This document shows positions 25,596 through 33,803 of a stretch of 64,000 nucleotides of DNA, one piece after another. The first letter of the stretch is position 1, and every line of letters begins with the position of its first letter. Below the pieces are notes generated by a model that was given only the letters and a program-made list of their open reading frames with translations, was not told the origin of the DNA and made no database searches. Source of the DNA: Pedobacter hiemivivus (GTDB lineage: Bacteria > Bacteroidota > Bacteroidia > Sphingobacteriales > Sphingobacteriaceae); contig NZ_SJSM01000004.1 of assembly GCF_004331685.1 (NCBI RefSeq), positions 124,001 through 188,000 of the forward strand, given 5' to 3'. Made by a program: the position numbers and the translations under genes.

Positions 25596-28184
25596 TTACT
25601 TACCCTCAGAAACTCTTTTTAATGCCGAAGGAACCTGTAAAAGGTGGTAATTGTGACTGTAAATTAAATACTTCTTATTCCAGTTTGGATAGAACTTCTC
25701 TTTATACTTTCTTAGTCCTTTAAACTGACCGAACATTTTAAAATTCTCGTACGCATACTTAATTGTTTTCTGAGTAATGTTTACCTTATCCATGCCCGAA
25801 AGCGGCGCGAGTCCCATATTTACAGCAGTATACCCCTCCTCTTTCAAATAGATAAAAGTCTTTGCCAGCAGCATATCCAATACGCCATTAGGTGCATCGC
25901 ATACCTTTCTAATCAAGTCATAAGTTGCCTCACCCGCTGCGTAATCCGGAATCAAGTTCAAAAAAGCATATACTTTTTCTTCCCCATCTTCAACGGTAAT
26001 AATGGTCTGCGTTTTTAAAATACTAGTATCAAAAACACCCTGCGTAAAAGCGACCTCCTTTTGATTCAAGGCATCCAACCAATTGTCGGATACCCTTTCC
26101 AATTTCTGGAGTAAACCTTCCTTTATGGGTTCTTTATATACTTTCAGACAATATCCTTCTGCCGTCAACCTACTTATGGCACTTCTGGTTGTTTTCATCT
26201 TACCACCATCAAGCGTAAAAGTAGTCAAGTTCAATACAGCCTCCTCCCCAATAGGAATATGTTTATATCCCATGGCGGTATACATGCCTAATGATTGCTC
26301 TGGCACTCTATAATAAGCACTTATAAAGCCGTTTTGCCCACAAAAATCTTCAAATGAGACCATCACCGCTGTTCGCTCAACTTCAGTTTCAGCAACAGGA
26401 TCTTCTAATACTATGGCAAAATGGCGGGTAAGCTTAAAGCTGATAAAAGCGGTTTTAGTCGCATTAAAAAACAAGAATTTATCGGGATATACCTTAAAAT
26501 AATCCAAAGCAGATGCACCGTATTTATCTAATAACTTCCTGGCCAGATCAAAATCTTCCGTTGAATTATAAGGTTTAGAAAAGTAAGGTCTAAGCAGGCT
26601 AAAAACGACAAAAAGTATCACCGCTGCCCCAGCTATATAGATAGAATCCTGAAAACGCTCGCCAAATCGGGTAAGTGGCGTCATTCCATGATCATCAATT
26701 AAAAAGAACAATTGTAACACAGCCTTCAAAGCCTGCATAATATGAAAATCAATCCCAAAATGCTTTTTATCAATAAAATAAAAGCCCAATACGCCATACG
26801 CCAATACCACGAGTACAGCGTACATTAACACCATGTAATCAATAGCAACCAACCGAGCATTTGGCCTAAGTCTATAAGACTTACGCGTATACAACAATGC
26901 CGAGCCAGCTATAAATGCCAATACAGCTTCCTCGTAATCAGCAGCTTTAATTAAATGTCCAAAAAAAGAGAAAACCGCTAAAAATATTGCGGCATACCAG
27001 GCACGCTTAGAGCCCTGCAACAAGAATATACTAATGATAACCAGAATCAAACCAAAAACCAGCACAAGTGTGTTACTGGTTACAATCAAATCCTCGGGCA
27101 ACAAATCTTTAACCATCCGCAAGCGCGCAGGAATAGCTGGAGTAATAGCCGAAATGATATTTACTAGCCCCAAAATAAGGATAATACAGGCTGGCAAGAT
27201 CCTAAGGATCACATTGTCCTTCTTCGTTATAAAGCTAAATAAACCGACAAGCAACGGTAACCAAAATTCAAAGAACCTAAACAACAGCGTGATGGTTGCT
27301 GCTGCAAGAATAGAAAAGCCAAACTGTTGTAATACGAAGGTAAGTGAGACTTCTATTGCGCCTAAGCCCCTTAAAAACGGAGAGGCAATCAATAAGATCA
27401 CCATCACAATGTAACCAATTATAGCGGCTGGCCAGCTGGCATCCAGTCCCAGTGCCAACATAGAAATATAAAGGTGAACAATACCAATGACCTCGATACC
27501 TATCGAAACCAACAAAGTAATCCAAAATTGCCTTCGGTTGATCTTTTCATTAACCATATCGTCTAATACAGTAGATAGTGAAGGGCGTATCCTGGAAAGC
27601 CAACGGTAAGCCCTTCCTTTTATGGATACAGAATAGATCAGCAAAATAAATGCAGCAGTAAGTATCAAGAGGAATCCAAAACTCAGCAGTTCTGCTGTCC
27701 CGATTTTAGTAAATAGTAAAGCGATGGCCAATACAGGAATAGCCACAACAACTACAGAAAGAATGCTACAAAAGCCAAATAAGGTGGATGCCAGGTGTAT
27801 TTGTGACTTGGTTACCCCTTTTTTTTCAATCTCTTTGGTAAAAAACACCAGTGAAGAAAATCCACCAGCTGGTAAAAAAATACTAACCAAATTCCGCTTC
27901 AGAAACAATTGAGTAGCCAGCGCTAATGACAGGGGTTTATTTAAAGCCTTAAAACTGTGCACATACATTAACCCTTGTGCAGCAATGTACACCAGGGTTA
28001 AAATTATGCCTAAAAATATGTATAATGGATGGCTCCTACTCAGCTGATCCTTAATTTTGATTATTTCAATATGTTCCTGTCGGATAAAGAATACAGCCAT
28101 AGCAATCATAAAAATCGCTACAAACAGTTGCCAAAAGAATTTATTATAAACAAGTTTAGATATATATAACTTGGCTTTATTCAT
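25596..28184 (-). CDS. mprF: MprF: lysyl-phosphatidylglycerol synthase/flippase
   Basis: 862 residues, the normal length for bifunctional MprF. The first about 500 residues hold some 13-14 membrane helices (flippase domain, with LFLKRNLVSIFLPAGGFSS). The C-terminal about 330 residues form the DUF2156 GNAT-like synthetase (FKVYPDKFLFFNATKTAF; YRVPEQSLGMYTAMGYKHI). The enzyme transfers lysine or another amino acid from aminoacyl-tRNA to phosphatidylglycerol and flips the product, lowering the negative surface charge and giving resistance to cationic peptides. Its neighbour encodes a possible hydrolase of that lipid. Confidence 0.93.
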   Translation of the reverse strand: MNKAKLYISKLVYNKFFWQLFVAIFMIAMAVFFIRQEHIEIIKIKDQLSRSHPLYIFLGIILTLVYIAAQGLMYVHSFKALNKPLSLALATQLFLKRNLVSIFLPAGGFSSLVFFTKEIEKKGVTKSQIHLASTLFGFCSILSVVVVAIPVLAIALLFTKIGTAELLSFGFLLILTAAFILLIYSVSIKGRAYRWLSRIRPSLSTVLDDMVNEKINRRQFWITLLVSIGIEVIGIVHLYISMLALGLDASWPAAIIGYIVMVILLIASPFLRGLGAIEVSLTFVLQQFGFSILAAATITLLFRFFEFWLPLLVGLFSFITKKDNVILRILPACIILILGLVNIISAITPAIPARLRMVKDLLPEDLIVTSNTLVLVFGLILVIISIFLLQGSKRAWYAAIFLAVFSFFGHLIKAADYEEAVLAFIAGSALLYTRKSYRLRPNARLVAIDYMVLMYAVLVVLAYGVLGFYFIDKKHFGIDFHIMQALKAVLQLFFLIDDHGMTPLTRFGERFQDSIYIAGAAVILFVVFSLLRPYFSKPYNSTEDFDLARKLLDKYGASALDYFKVYPDKFLFFNATKTAFISFKLTRHFAIVLEDPVAETEVERTAVMVSFEDFCGQNGFISAYYRVPEQSLGMYTAMGYKHIPIGEEAVLNLTTFTLDGGKMKTTRSAISRLTAEGYCLKVYKEPIKEGLLQKLERVSDNWLDALNQKEVAFTQGVFDTSILKTQTIITVEDGEEKVYAFLNLIPDYAAGEATYDLIRKVCDAPNGVLDMLLAKTFIYLKEEGYTAVNMGLAPLSGMDKVNITQKTIKYAYENFKMFGQFKGLRKYKEKFYPNWNKKYLIYSHNYHLLQVPSALKRVSEGK

Positions 28185-28552
28185 ATTGCAATTGTAAAAA
28201 AAGAATATCGATTTGGCACCTTTTTTCTAAGCATTTAATTTACCTGGATTATTAAAGCTACTCATACAACGACTAAACGTAAAAATAGTTTTTAAGGTTT
28301 AGGAAACGACAAAAGGCGTTAAATGAGAAACGGGAATAAGTCGGAGAGACTATTCCCGTTCATAAGGTCGATCCACCACAGATCAACCTAAACCAAACTA
28401 AACCGTTTCATGAAAAACAAATTCTGTGCCAATAATTAAAAACGGATAAAATTAGCTTTAATACTATTTTAAGGACACATATATGTAGCATATAACACCA
28501 TTTTGTCCAGAAAAACTAACGGCCTATACAAATGTCCTATTTCAACAACTTA
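28185..28552. other. Gene-free interval with one hairpin
   Basis: 368 bases between mprF and the M1 peptidase gene, both on the minus strand. Besides the hairpin at 28329-28360 it holds TA-rich DNA and a stretch with repeated CTAAACC-like words at about 28388-28404. No coding frame or known RNA was recognised. Confidence 0.4.
28329..28360 (-). terminator. Hairpin, possible terminator of the M1 peptidase transcript
   Basis: Arms AACGGGAATAAGTC and GACTATTCCCGTT pair over about 13 bases with one bulged base. It is about 190 bases beyond the peptidase stop, unusually far, so a separate short transcript is also possible. The T-run that follows on the minus strand is short. Confidence 0.45.
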
Positions 28553-30397
28553 TCAATCGCCCTGGTAAGTCATAGGATGATAATTTGGCCTGGCCAATTT
28601 ATAAATCTCCCTTGCCATTTTTAGTCTTTCAGGCGTAGCCATCATTTCTTTATATAATGGGATAATGTGCCACATCCTTCCATTTTCGAGTAAATAAGCT
28701 TTAATACGGGCATCAGCGGTTGTGTAGTGATGGCGAAGGGCCAATGCATACCAAGTCAGTTGTATATCTGTATTGTTAGAAGCTGTAAAACCAAATTCAG
28801 CATCCAATGCAGCCATATCTTTTGCCGTCAGGTTAGCTGGTAATTGGCTAATAAAATAGCGTCTTTCATTGCTAGATACGATTTCTTTACTTAAGCCTTT
28901 TACAGCAGCTGTTTTGCGCCAGTTAGCCACCAATCCATCAATAGCTTTAAAGCGTGCTGAACCAACAGCAGCCACATTAGCTGGAATACCTGGGCCGTAC
29001 ACCCATTTATTAATATCTATTTTATCTTCAAGTGCTTTATCGCCTTTTATCAGATTTTTATTCAAGTAGTCCAAAAACTGTTCAGTAGTTAAAGACTGGA
29101 AAGCATGACCATCAAAATATCCTCTTAAAAAAGCATCAAACTTTTCTCTTCCTACAGCCGCTTCAATCGTCTTTAAAAAGAAAAAACCCTTTTCGTATGC
29201 GATATCATTCGTGCCTTCATCAGGATTACGGCCAGTATAATCTGTTTTTAAATAAGTATCCTTACTGTCAGCGCCCATATCCTTTACAGCATTTTCCAAA
29301 GCTTGTTTTGCAAATACTTCTTGCATTTCGGCCTCGTTTTTACCGTATAGCGCTTCATCCATGCGGCGCTCAAAATAATTTGTAAAGCCTTCATTTAACC
29401 AGAAATCATTCCAGGTAGCATTGGTAACCAAATTACCACTCCAACTATGCGCCAACTCATGACATATAATACTCACCAGTGAACGATCACCCGCCAATAT
29501 TGTTGGAGTTATAAAGGTTAGGTTAGGATTTTCCATCCCCCCAAAAGGAAAACTAGGAGGTAACACGACCAAATCATACCTACCCCATCTATAAGGTCCA
29601 TAAAGTTTTTCTGCAGCATGAACCATTTTACCCATATCTGCAAACTCCCAGGCTGCCTTTTCCAATACAGAAGGTTCAGCATATACACCTGTGCGCTCAT
29701 CAACAGCCTTAAAGGCTATATCACCCACAGCAAGTGCCAATAAATAAGACGGGATAGGATGCACCTGCTTAAACTGATATATACCAGTACTGTTTTTGGC
29801 TTGCGGATTTTCGGCACTCATTAAAGCCAACAAGTCTGCCGGTACTTTTACGGTAGCATTATAGGTAAATCTAATACCTGGACTATCCTGACAAGGCACC
29901 CAACTGCGTGCTGCGATACTTTCTGATTGCGTAAAAAGATATGGTCGTTTCTTACCGGCTGTTTGTTGTGGATTAAGCCATTGTAAAGCACTGGCGTCCT
30001 TACCTGTTGTATAGTAAATATTGATCAACTTAGTTTCAGGAGCGATAGCTACTTTTAAGGCCTTGCCCAAATATGCTGTTTCAGAACCAAACGTAAAGGT
30101 CGTTTCCTTCTCGTCAGCACCAAGTGTAATTTTTTCGATGTTCAGCTTACTGTCATCAAATATAATTTCCTTATCCTTAGCCTTGTTGTCTATTGTCCAG
30201 ATTGCCTTTCCAGTAATTTGTTGTTGCTCAAAATTAACCTCTAAATCAAGATCAAGATGGGTTACATAAGCTATTGACGGCTTAGAAAAGGAATGTGGAT
30301 CATCAACCATAACCTGGTTTTCAGTAGTAGTTTTTTTAGTATTCTGCTGACATGATAAAATCATCAGAATGGGAATCATTAAAGTTAGTCGTTTCAT
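28553..30397 (-). CDS. M1 family metallopeptidase (aminopeptidase), lipoprotein
   Basis: 614 residues. The signal MKRLTLMIPILMILSCQQN predicts a lipoprotein anchored by Cys16. The exopeptidase motif GGMEN (286-290) and the zinc site HELAH (313-317) with E336 in NEGFTNYFE are intact. The C-terminal helical domain resembles leukotriene A4 hydrolase type M1 enzymes (FGFTASNNTDIQ; MMATPERLKMAREIY). It would remove N-terminal amino acids from peptides in the periplasm or at the outer membrane. Single-gene unit. Confidence 0.93.
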   Translation of the reverse strand: MKRLTLMIPILMILSCQQNTKKTTTENQVMVDDPHSFSKPSIAYVTHLDLDLEVNFEQQQITGKAIWTIDNKAKDKEIIFDDSKLNIEKITLGADEKETTFTFGSETAYLGKALKVAIAPETKLINIYYTTGKDASALQWLNPQQTAGKKRPYLFTQSESIAARSWVPCQDSPGIRFTYNATVKVPADLLALMSAENPQAKNSTGIYQFKQVHPIPSYLLALAVGDIAFKAVDERTGVYAEPSVLEKAAWEFADMGKMVHAAEKLYGPYRWGRYDLVVLPPSFPFGGMENPNLTFITPTILAGDRSLVSIICHELAHSWSGNLVTNATWNDFWLNEGFTNYFERRMDEALYGKNEAEMQEVFAKQALENAVKDMGADSKDTYLKTDYTGRNPDEGTNDIAYEKGFFFLKTIEAAVGREKFDAFLRGYFDGHAFQSLTTEQFLDYLNKNLIKGDKALEDKIDINKWVYGPGIPANVAAVGSARFKAIDGLVANWRKTAAVKGLSKEIVSSNERRYFISQLPANLTAKDMAALDAEFGFTASNNTDIQLTWYALALRHHYTTADARIKAYLLENGRMWHIIPLYKEMMATPERLKMAREIYKLARPNYHPMTYQGD

Positions 30398-30448
30398 GAA
30401 ATAAGATTTGCCAGCGCAATCTATAAAATATTTTATTGAAGAAATACC

Positions 30449-30754
30449 TTATTTATTAGTCACTTCCTGCACATCTATAAATTCAGGACCACCATCAATC
30501 GGATAACCCGCTACCTTTAAGCCTTTTACGGTTACCTCTTTTCCTTCATAATCCTTAAGGTTAACTTTACTACTTTTTAATGCATAAATTTTATCTGCAG
30601 CACTGATGATGTGCGTTCCATACTGAAAAGTAGACATCCCCAGAGGTTCAACTTTTCCCTGTAAAACTACCAGATTCTGATCTGTCCCTGATTTAACCAT
30701 AGCGCAGCCTGCTATCGTAAGGCCAACTACTAACAACAATACAATTCTTTTCAT
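30449..30754 (-). CDS. Small lipoprotein with a probable OB-like fold
   Basis: 101 residues from the ATG at 30754, chosen because it gives the lipobox signal MKRIVLLLVVGLTIAGC. The mature part (VVLQGKVEPLGMSTFQYGT; VNLKDYEGKEVTVKGLKV; GGPEFIDVQEV) has the strand pattern of a small OB-fold domain. No named family. Probably anchored in the outer membrane facing the periplasm. Confidence 0.7.
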   Translation of the reverse strand: MKRIVLLLVVGLTIAGCAMVKSGTDQNLVVLQGKVEPLGMSTFQYGTHIISAADKIYALKSSKVNLKDYEGKEVTVKGLKVAGYPIDGGPEFIDVQEVTNK

Positions 30755-30817
30755 ATTCGATTTTTTAGTGTAAAACAATTTATTAAAAGTATTTAAATAT
30801 CTGGATATGTGTTTAAC

Positions 30818-32167
30818 TTACAAAAGATCGTTGGCGAGATTTGCCAACTCACTCCGCTCCCCTTTATCTAAAGTAATGTGTGCATACAAATCATGATCTT
30901 TTGCATTTTCGATCAGGTAAGACAAGCCATTACTCTCTGCATCCAGATAAGGGGTGTCAATCTGATAAATATCACCTGTAAAAATAATTTTTGTATCCTC
31001 TCCCGCTCTTGAGATAATGGTCTTAATCTCGTGTGGCGTTAAATTCTGTGCCTCATCAACAATAAAAAAGATTTTGCTTAAAGTTCTACCTCTAATGTAT
31101 GCCAAGGGCGTAATTACGATCTTCTCTGTACTTACAAAGTCGTCAATTCTGGCTTGCATTTTAGGATCGGCGTGATATTGTTCCTTTATAAGCCTCATGT
31201 TATCCCATATCGGCGCCATGTACGGATCAATCTTAGATTTCGCATCACCCGGTAAAAAACCAATATCTTTATTGCTCAAAGCAACTATTGGACGCGTTAC
31301 ATAAATCTGTCGGTAATCTTTACGTTGTTCCAAAGCACTGGCTATAGCCAGCAAGGTCTTACCAGTCCCAGCTTTACCCTGTATCGTAACCAATTTGATA
31401 TCAGGATTAAGTAAAGCGTTTATCGCAAATGATTGCTCATCGTTACGTGGAGATATGTTAAATATAGTTCGGGGAGCGACTGGAAATAGTTTTCCTGATT
31501 TTGCATGGTAATAAGTGGTTGCCGTTTTGCGCTTACCTTTTAAAATGCAAAAATGATTGGACTGGATTTCAGTAATATCAAGACCTGCAGCATCAACATT
31601 CCCATCTGCTTTAAGCGCTTTAAAAACCTCATCAGCTACATTCGTCAGCACTGCCTTTCCAGTATACAGCTCATCTACATTTTTAATTTTTCCAGTTTCA
31701 TAATCTTCGGCATGCAGCTCTAGCGATTTTGCTTTTAACCTGAGACAAATATCTTTAGACACCAGTACCACGCGTTTTTCAGGAAACTCCTGTTTAAGAC
31801 TCAATGCAGCATTTAAAATGCGATGGTCAAATTTACCTTTGCCAAAAATCTCTTCCGCGTCAAGTTTATCCGGTTTATAATCCATTACAACTTTAAAGCG
31901 ACCACTTTTGCTGCCATTCAGAGGGATCCATTGATTCATAATCCGATCACCTGAAGCATTATCCATTAACCGGATAAAACTGCGCGCCTCAGCATTACGG
32001 GTTTCATTACCGTTTTTCATGTTATCCAGCTCTTCCAACACCTGTATAGGAATGGCTACATCATGTTCCTGAAAGTTTTTGAAGGCATTATGGTCGTAAA
32101 GGATAACTGAAGTATCAAGAACAAAGATCTTTTTTTCTAAAGTAGGATGATTAGCAGCTTTTTTCAT
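30818..32167 (-). CDS. PIN-PhoH family protein (RNase/helicase-like ATPase)
   Basis: 449 residues from the ATG at 32167 (MKKAANHPTLEKKIFVLDTS); an upstream TTG is less likely. The N-terminal PIN domain (about 10-160) shows VLDTSVILYD and further acidic residues (LEELDNMK; LVSKDICLRLKAKS). The C-terminal PhoH ATPase has a Walker A motif GKAGTGKT and a Walker B motif IFFIVDEAQN. In this family a PIN ribonuclease is coupled to an ATP-driven RNA unwinding domain, as in mycobacterial PhoH2. No antitoxin gene is adjacent, as is normal in Bacteroidota. Confidence 0.93.
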   Translation of the reverse strand: MKKAANHPTLEKKIFVLDTSVILYDHNAFKNFQEHDVAIPIQVLEELDNMKNGNETRNAEARSFIRLMDNASGDRIMNQWIPLNGSKSGRFKVVMDYKPDKLDAEEIFGKGKFDHRILNAALSLKQEFPEKRVVLVSKDICLRLKAKSLELHAEDYETGKIKNVDELYTGKAVLTNVADEVFKALKADGNVDAAGLDITEIQSNHFCILKGKRKTATTYYHAKSGKLFPVAPRTIFNISPRNDEQSFAINALLNPDIKLVTIQGKAGTGKTLLAIASALEQRKDYRQIYVTRPIVALSNKDIGFLPGDAKSKIDPYMAPIWDNMRLIKEQYHADPKMQARIDDFVSTEKIVITPLAYIRGRTLSKIFFIVDEAQNLTPHEIKTIISRAGEDTKIIFTGDIYQIDTPYLDAESNGLSYLIENAKDHDLYAHITLDKGERSELANLANDLL

Positions 32168-32215
32168 GGTATATAAAAATAGCAAAAAAGATTTGCATCG
32201 ATAGCGTTAAAACAA

Positions 32216-32243
32216 TTAAGGCATCCGAAAAACGATGCCTTAA
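32216..32243 (-). terminator. Hairpin terminator after the lyase-fold lipoprotein gene
   Basis: TTAAGGCATC (32216-32225) pairs perfectly with GATGCCTTAA (32234-32243) around an 8-base loop; TTGTTTT follows on the minus strand. It lies about 85 bases past the lipoprotein stop and just upstream of the PhoH gene. Confidence 0.6.
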
Positions 32244-32327
32244 CATTCATAACAATTCTTTAGCTAATTTTTCAACCTCTATTTAGCTTAGTTTGTATTG
32301 GAAAAAATGCGAACTAAGTTATTCAAA

Positions 32328-33116
32328 TTAAGGAGCAACATCTGCATAAGCAGATCCAATCTTTAATCCATGAACCCTATTTACTATGAGTTCAGAACTT
32401 GCGCCATAAACACCCCATTTAGGATCGCAATAGTCAGCATCCAATGTACGTCCGTAATACCGTTGGGTACCATTACTCAGTGTTTGTTTAACACCATTGA
32501 ACCAAAACTCCATAAATCCTACCGCTGCATTACGGGAAACCTTTATTCTTAAAACAAAGGTATTCCAATTGTTTACACTTACTGGCGTACTCCAAATATA
32601 GGTATTGGCACCACCAGGGGCAGTATGCATTAACTTAAAATCACCACTTACAGTTTTAATAACGATAGGAAAATTCTGCGTCATGTTTGCTCCATAAGCT
32701 TTCCATTGGAACAATGCATTAGCGGTAAGCGAAGCAGTCATCGCTAACTGCGACCGCCAGCCCAAATAAATATCGTCACCCTCTACTGCAGCAAAGTTTT
32801 TAGCGGCATGTACTTCACAGCGGTTACTTCCTATGGCTTTTGTAAATCTCCAGATTTTCCCATAAGTGGCATTATTCACTGCTGCCAGATCAGCTGGGGC
32901 GTCCACGTTTAACACTTTAAAGACGCCTGTACCTAAATTAGCATCACCATCCCATAATACTGATAGTATACCAACTGTTCCGGATGGATCTGCGGCACTA
33001 ATACTGGTCTTATTTGTAATTAGCTCTTCACCAATTGAACTTGTTTCTTTTTTGCAAGCAAAAAAAAGAAATGCAAAGCAGCCGAGAACTACGGCTATAA
33101 TCAATTTGTTTTTCAT
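32328..33116 (-). CDS. Lipoprotein with a heparin-lyase-I-like jelly roll
   Basis: 262 residues from the ATG at 33116, chosen for its lipobox signal (MKNKLIIAVVLGCFAFLFFAC); a longer frame start would add a second hydrophobic stretch. The beta-jelly-roll pattern (YLGWRSQLAMTASLTANALF; WNTFVLRIKVSRNAAVGFME; WFNGVKQTLSNG; PKWGVYGA) resembles the polysaccharide lyase family that includes heparin lyase I. It may bind or cut a polysaccharide at the cell surface. No sulfatase, SusC/D or transport gene lies nearby, so this is not a PUL. Activity unproven. Confidence 0.65.
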   Translation of the reverse strand: MKNKLIIAVVLGCFAFLFFACKKETSSIGEELITNKTSISAADPSGTVGILSVLWDGDANLGTGVFKVLNVDAPADLAAVNNATYGKIWRFTKAIGSNRCEVHAAKNFAAVEGDDIYLGWRSQLAMTASLTANALFQWKAYGANMTQNFPIVIKTVSGDFKLMHTAPGGANTYIWSTPVSVNNWNTFVLRIKVSRNAAVGFMEFWFNGVKQTLSNGTQRYYGRTLDADYCDPKWGVYGASSELIVNRVHGLKIGSAYADVAP

Positions 33117-33304
33117 TAAAATTAAGTTTAAGGTTAGCAAAAAACAAAGCCCATTTACAGGCAATGCTATTAATAATAATGCTTTGAGATTTAAGAGGTT
33201 AAATAAAAGCATTACTAATATAGCTGATTACAGAGACCGAAATTATGCGCTACTAACCTAGTAATAAGCCATATAAGCATTTTCAGAATAATTATAAGAT
33301 TAGC

Positions 33305-33720
33305 CTATAAAAAGAAAACGGAGCCTTTCTTCTTTCGATTCAAGGTCTCCGTTTCCACTCTTCTTGCAGCCATAGCTGTAAGTAAAGCATCAATTCGATT
33401 TATTACTTTACAATTCGTCGTATTCTCAGTTCCTAAGAACTTTGAAACTCGTCTAAATCATGTTTCCGATTCATCCCGTAGGCTGTTTCAGTTGATCATA
33501 ATGTCTGTTTCGGATTCGGCTGATGTTCCTTTGCCTTACGGCTTTTGGTTATCTAAGTTCTTCTTCGCAGTTTCCTTTGAGTCTGATCCCTTGCTGATCC
33601 ATCGAAATTTCCAGAAGCTTTTGCCCGGAGGCCAAGTATTTCTTTTTGGTATATTTCTTTCAGACTGTCAAAGTACTTCGTAATTGATAGATCTAATTTA
33701 CGAACTATAACCATCTAAAA
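33305..33720 (-). ncRNA. Candidate structured non-coding RNA, class not recognised
   Basis: A gene-free stretch whose minus strand has many paired segments: a 12-bp helix with a 2-base bulge (33660-33673 with 33575-33586), a GCC-GUAA-GGC tetraloop hairpin (33533-33542), AGTTC-TTAG-GAACT (33428-33441), CAGC-TATG-GCTG (33367-33378) and a 6-bp pair (33382-33387 with 33406-33411). It ends in a clear terminator, and TATGTTTG (33721-33728) fits a -7 element, giving a transcript of about 400 bases. It lacks the conserved signatures of RNase P RNA, tmRNA or SRP RNA. A 53-codon frame at 33553-33714 (MVIVRKLDLSITKYFDSLKE) is an alternative reading without family match. Confidence 0.5.
33311..33354 (-). 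terminator. Intrinsic terminator of the candidate RNA
   Basis: Arms AAACGGAG (33316-33323) and CTCCGTTT (33347-33354) pair perfectly, with further pairing inside one mismatch. On the minus strand the stem is followed by TTTTCTTTTT. Confidence 0.75.
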
Positions 33721-33739
33721 CAAACATATTTAAGTCAAT

Positions 33740-33793
33740 TTATTAACATATTTTCAACAGGTTTTTCAACAGCTTACCAACAAGTTATTCACA
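33740..33793. repeat. Five DnaA-box-like 9-mers spaced by one helical turn
   Basis: TTATTAACA, TTTTCAACA, TTTTCAACA, TTACCAACA and TTATTCACA start at 33740, 33751, 33763, 33774 and 33785, i.e. every 11-12 bases. All resemble the DnaA box TTWTNCACA; the last differs by one base from TTATCCACA. The stretch is AT-rich and lies between the candidate RNA and the cytochrome gene. It could be a DnaA-binding cluster or another protein's phased operator. Confidence 0.55.
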
Positions 33794-33803
33794 TACCAAG
33801 CTT

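Noticed and set aside
27034-27414. 126-codon plus-strand frame
   Set aside because: Antisense shadow of mprF; low-complexity translation.
32328-33116. Lyase-fold lipoprotein as part of a polysaccharide utilisation locus
   Set aside because: No SusC/SusD pair, sulfatase or other glycan enzyme lies near it.
33553-33714. 53-codon frame in the RNA region as a protein gene
   Set aside because: It starts at the expected transcript start, shows no family match and lies in strongly paired RNA; kept only as an alternative reading of the RNA.
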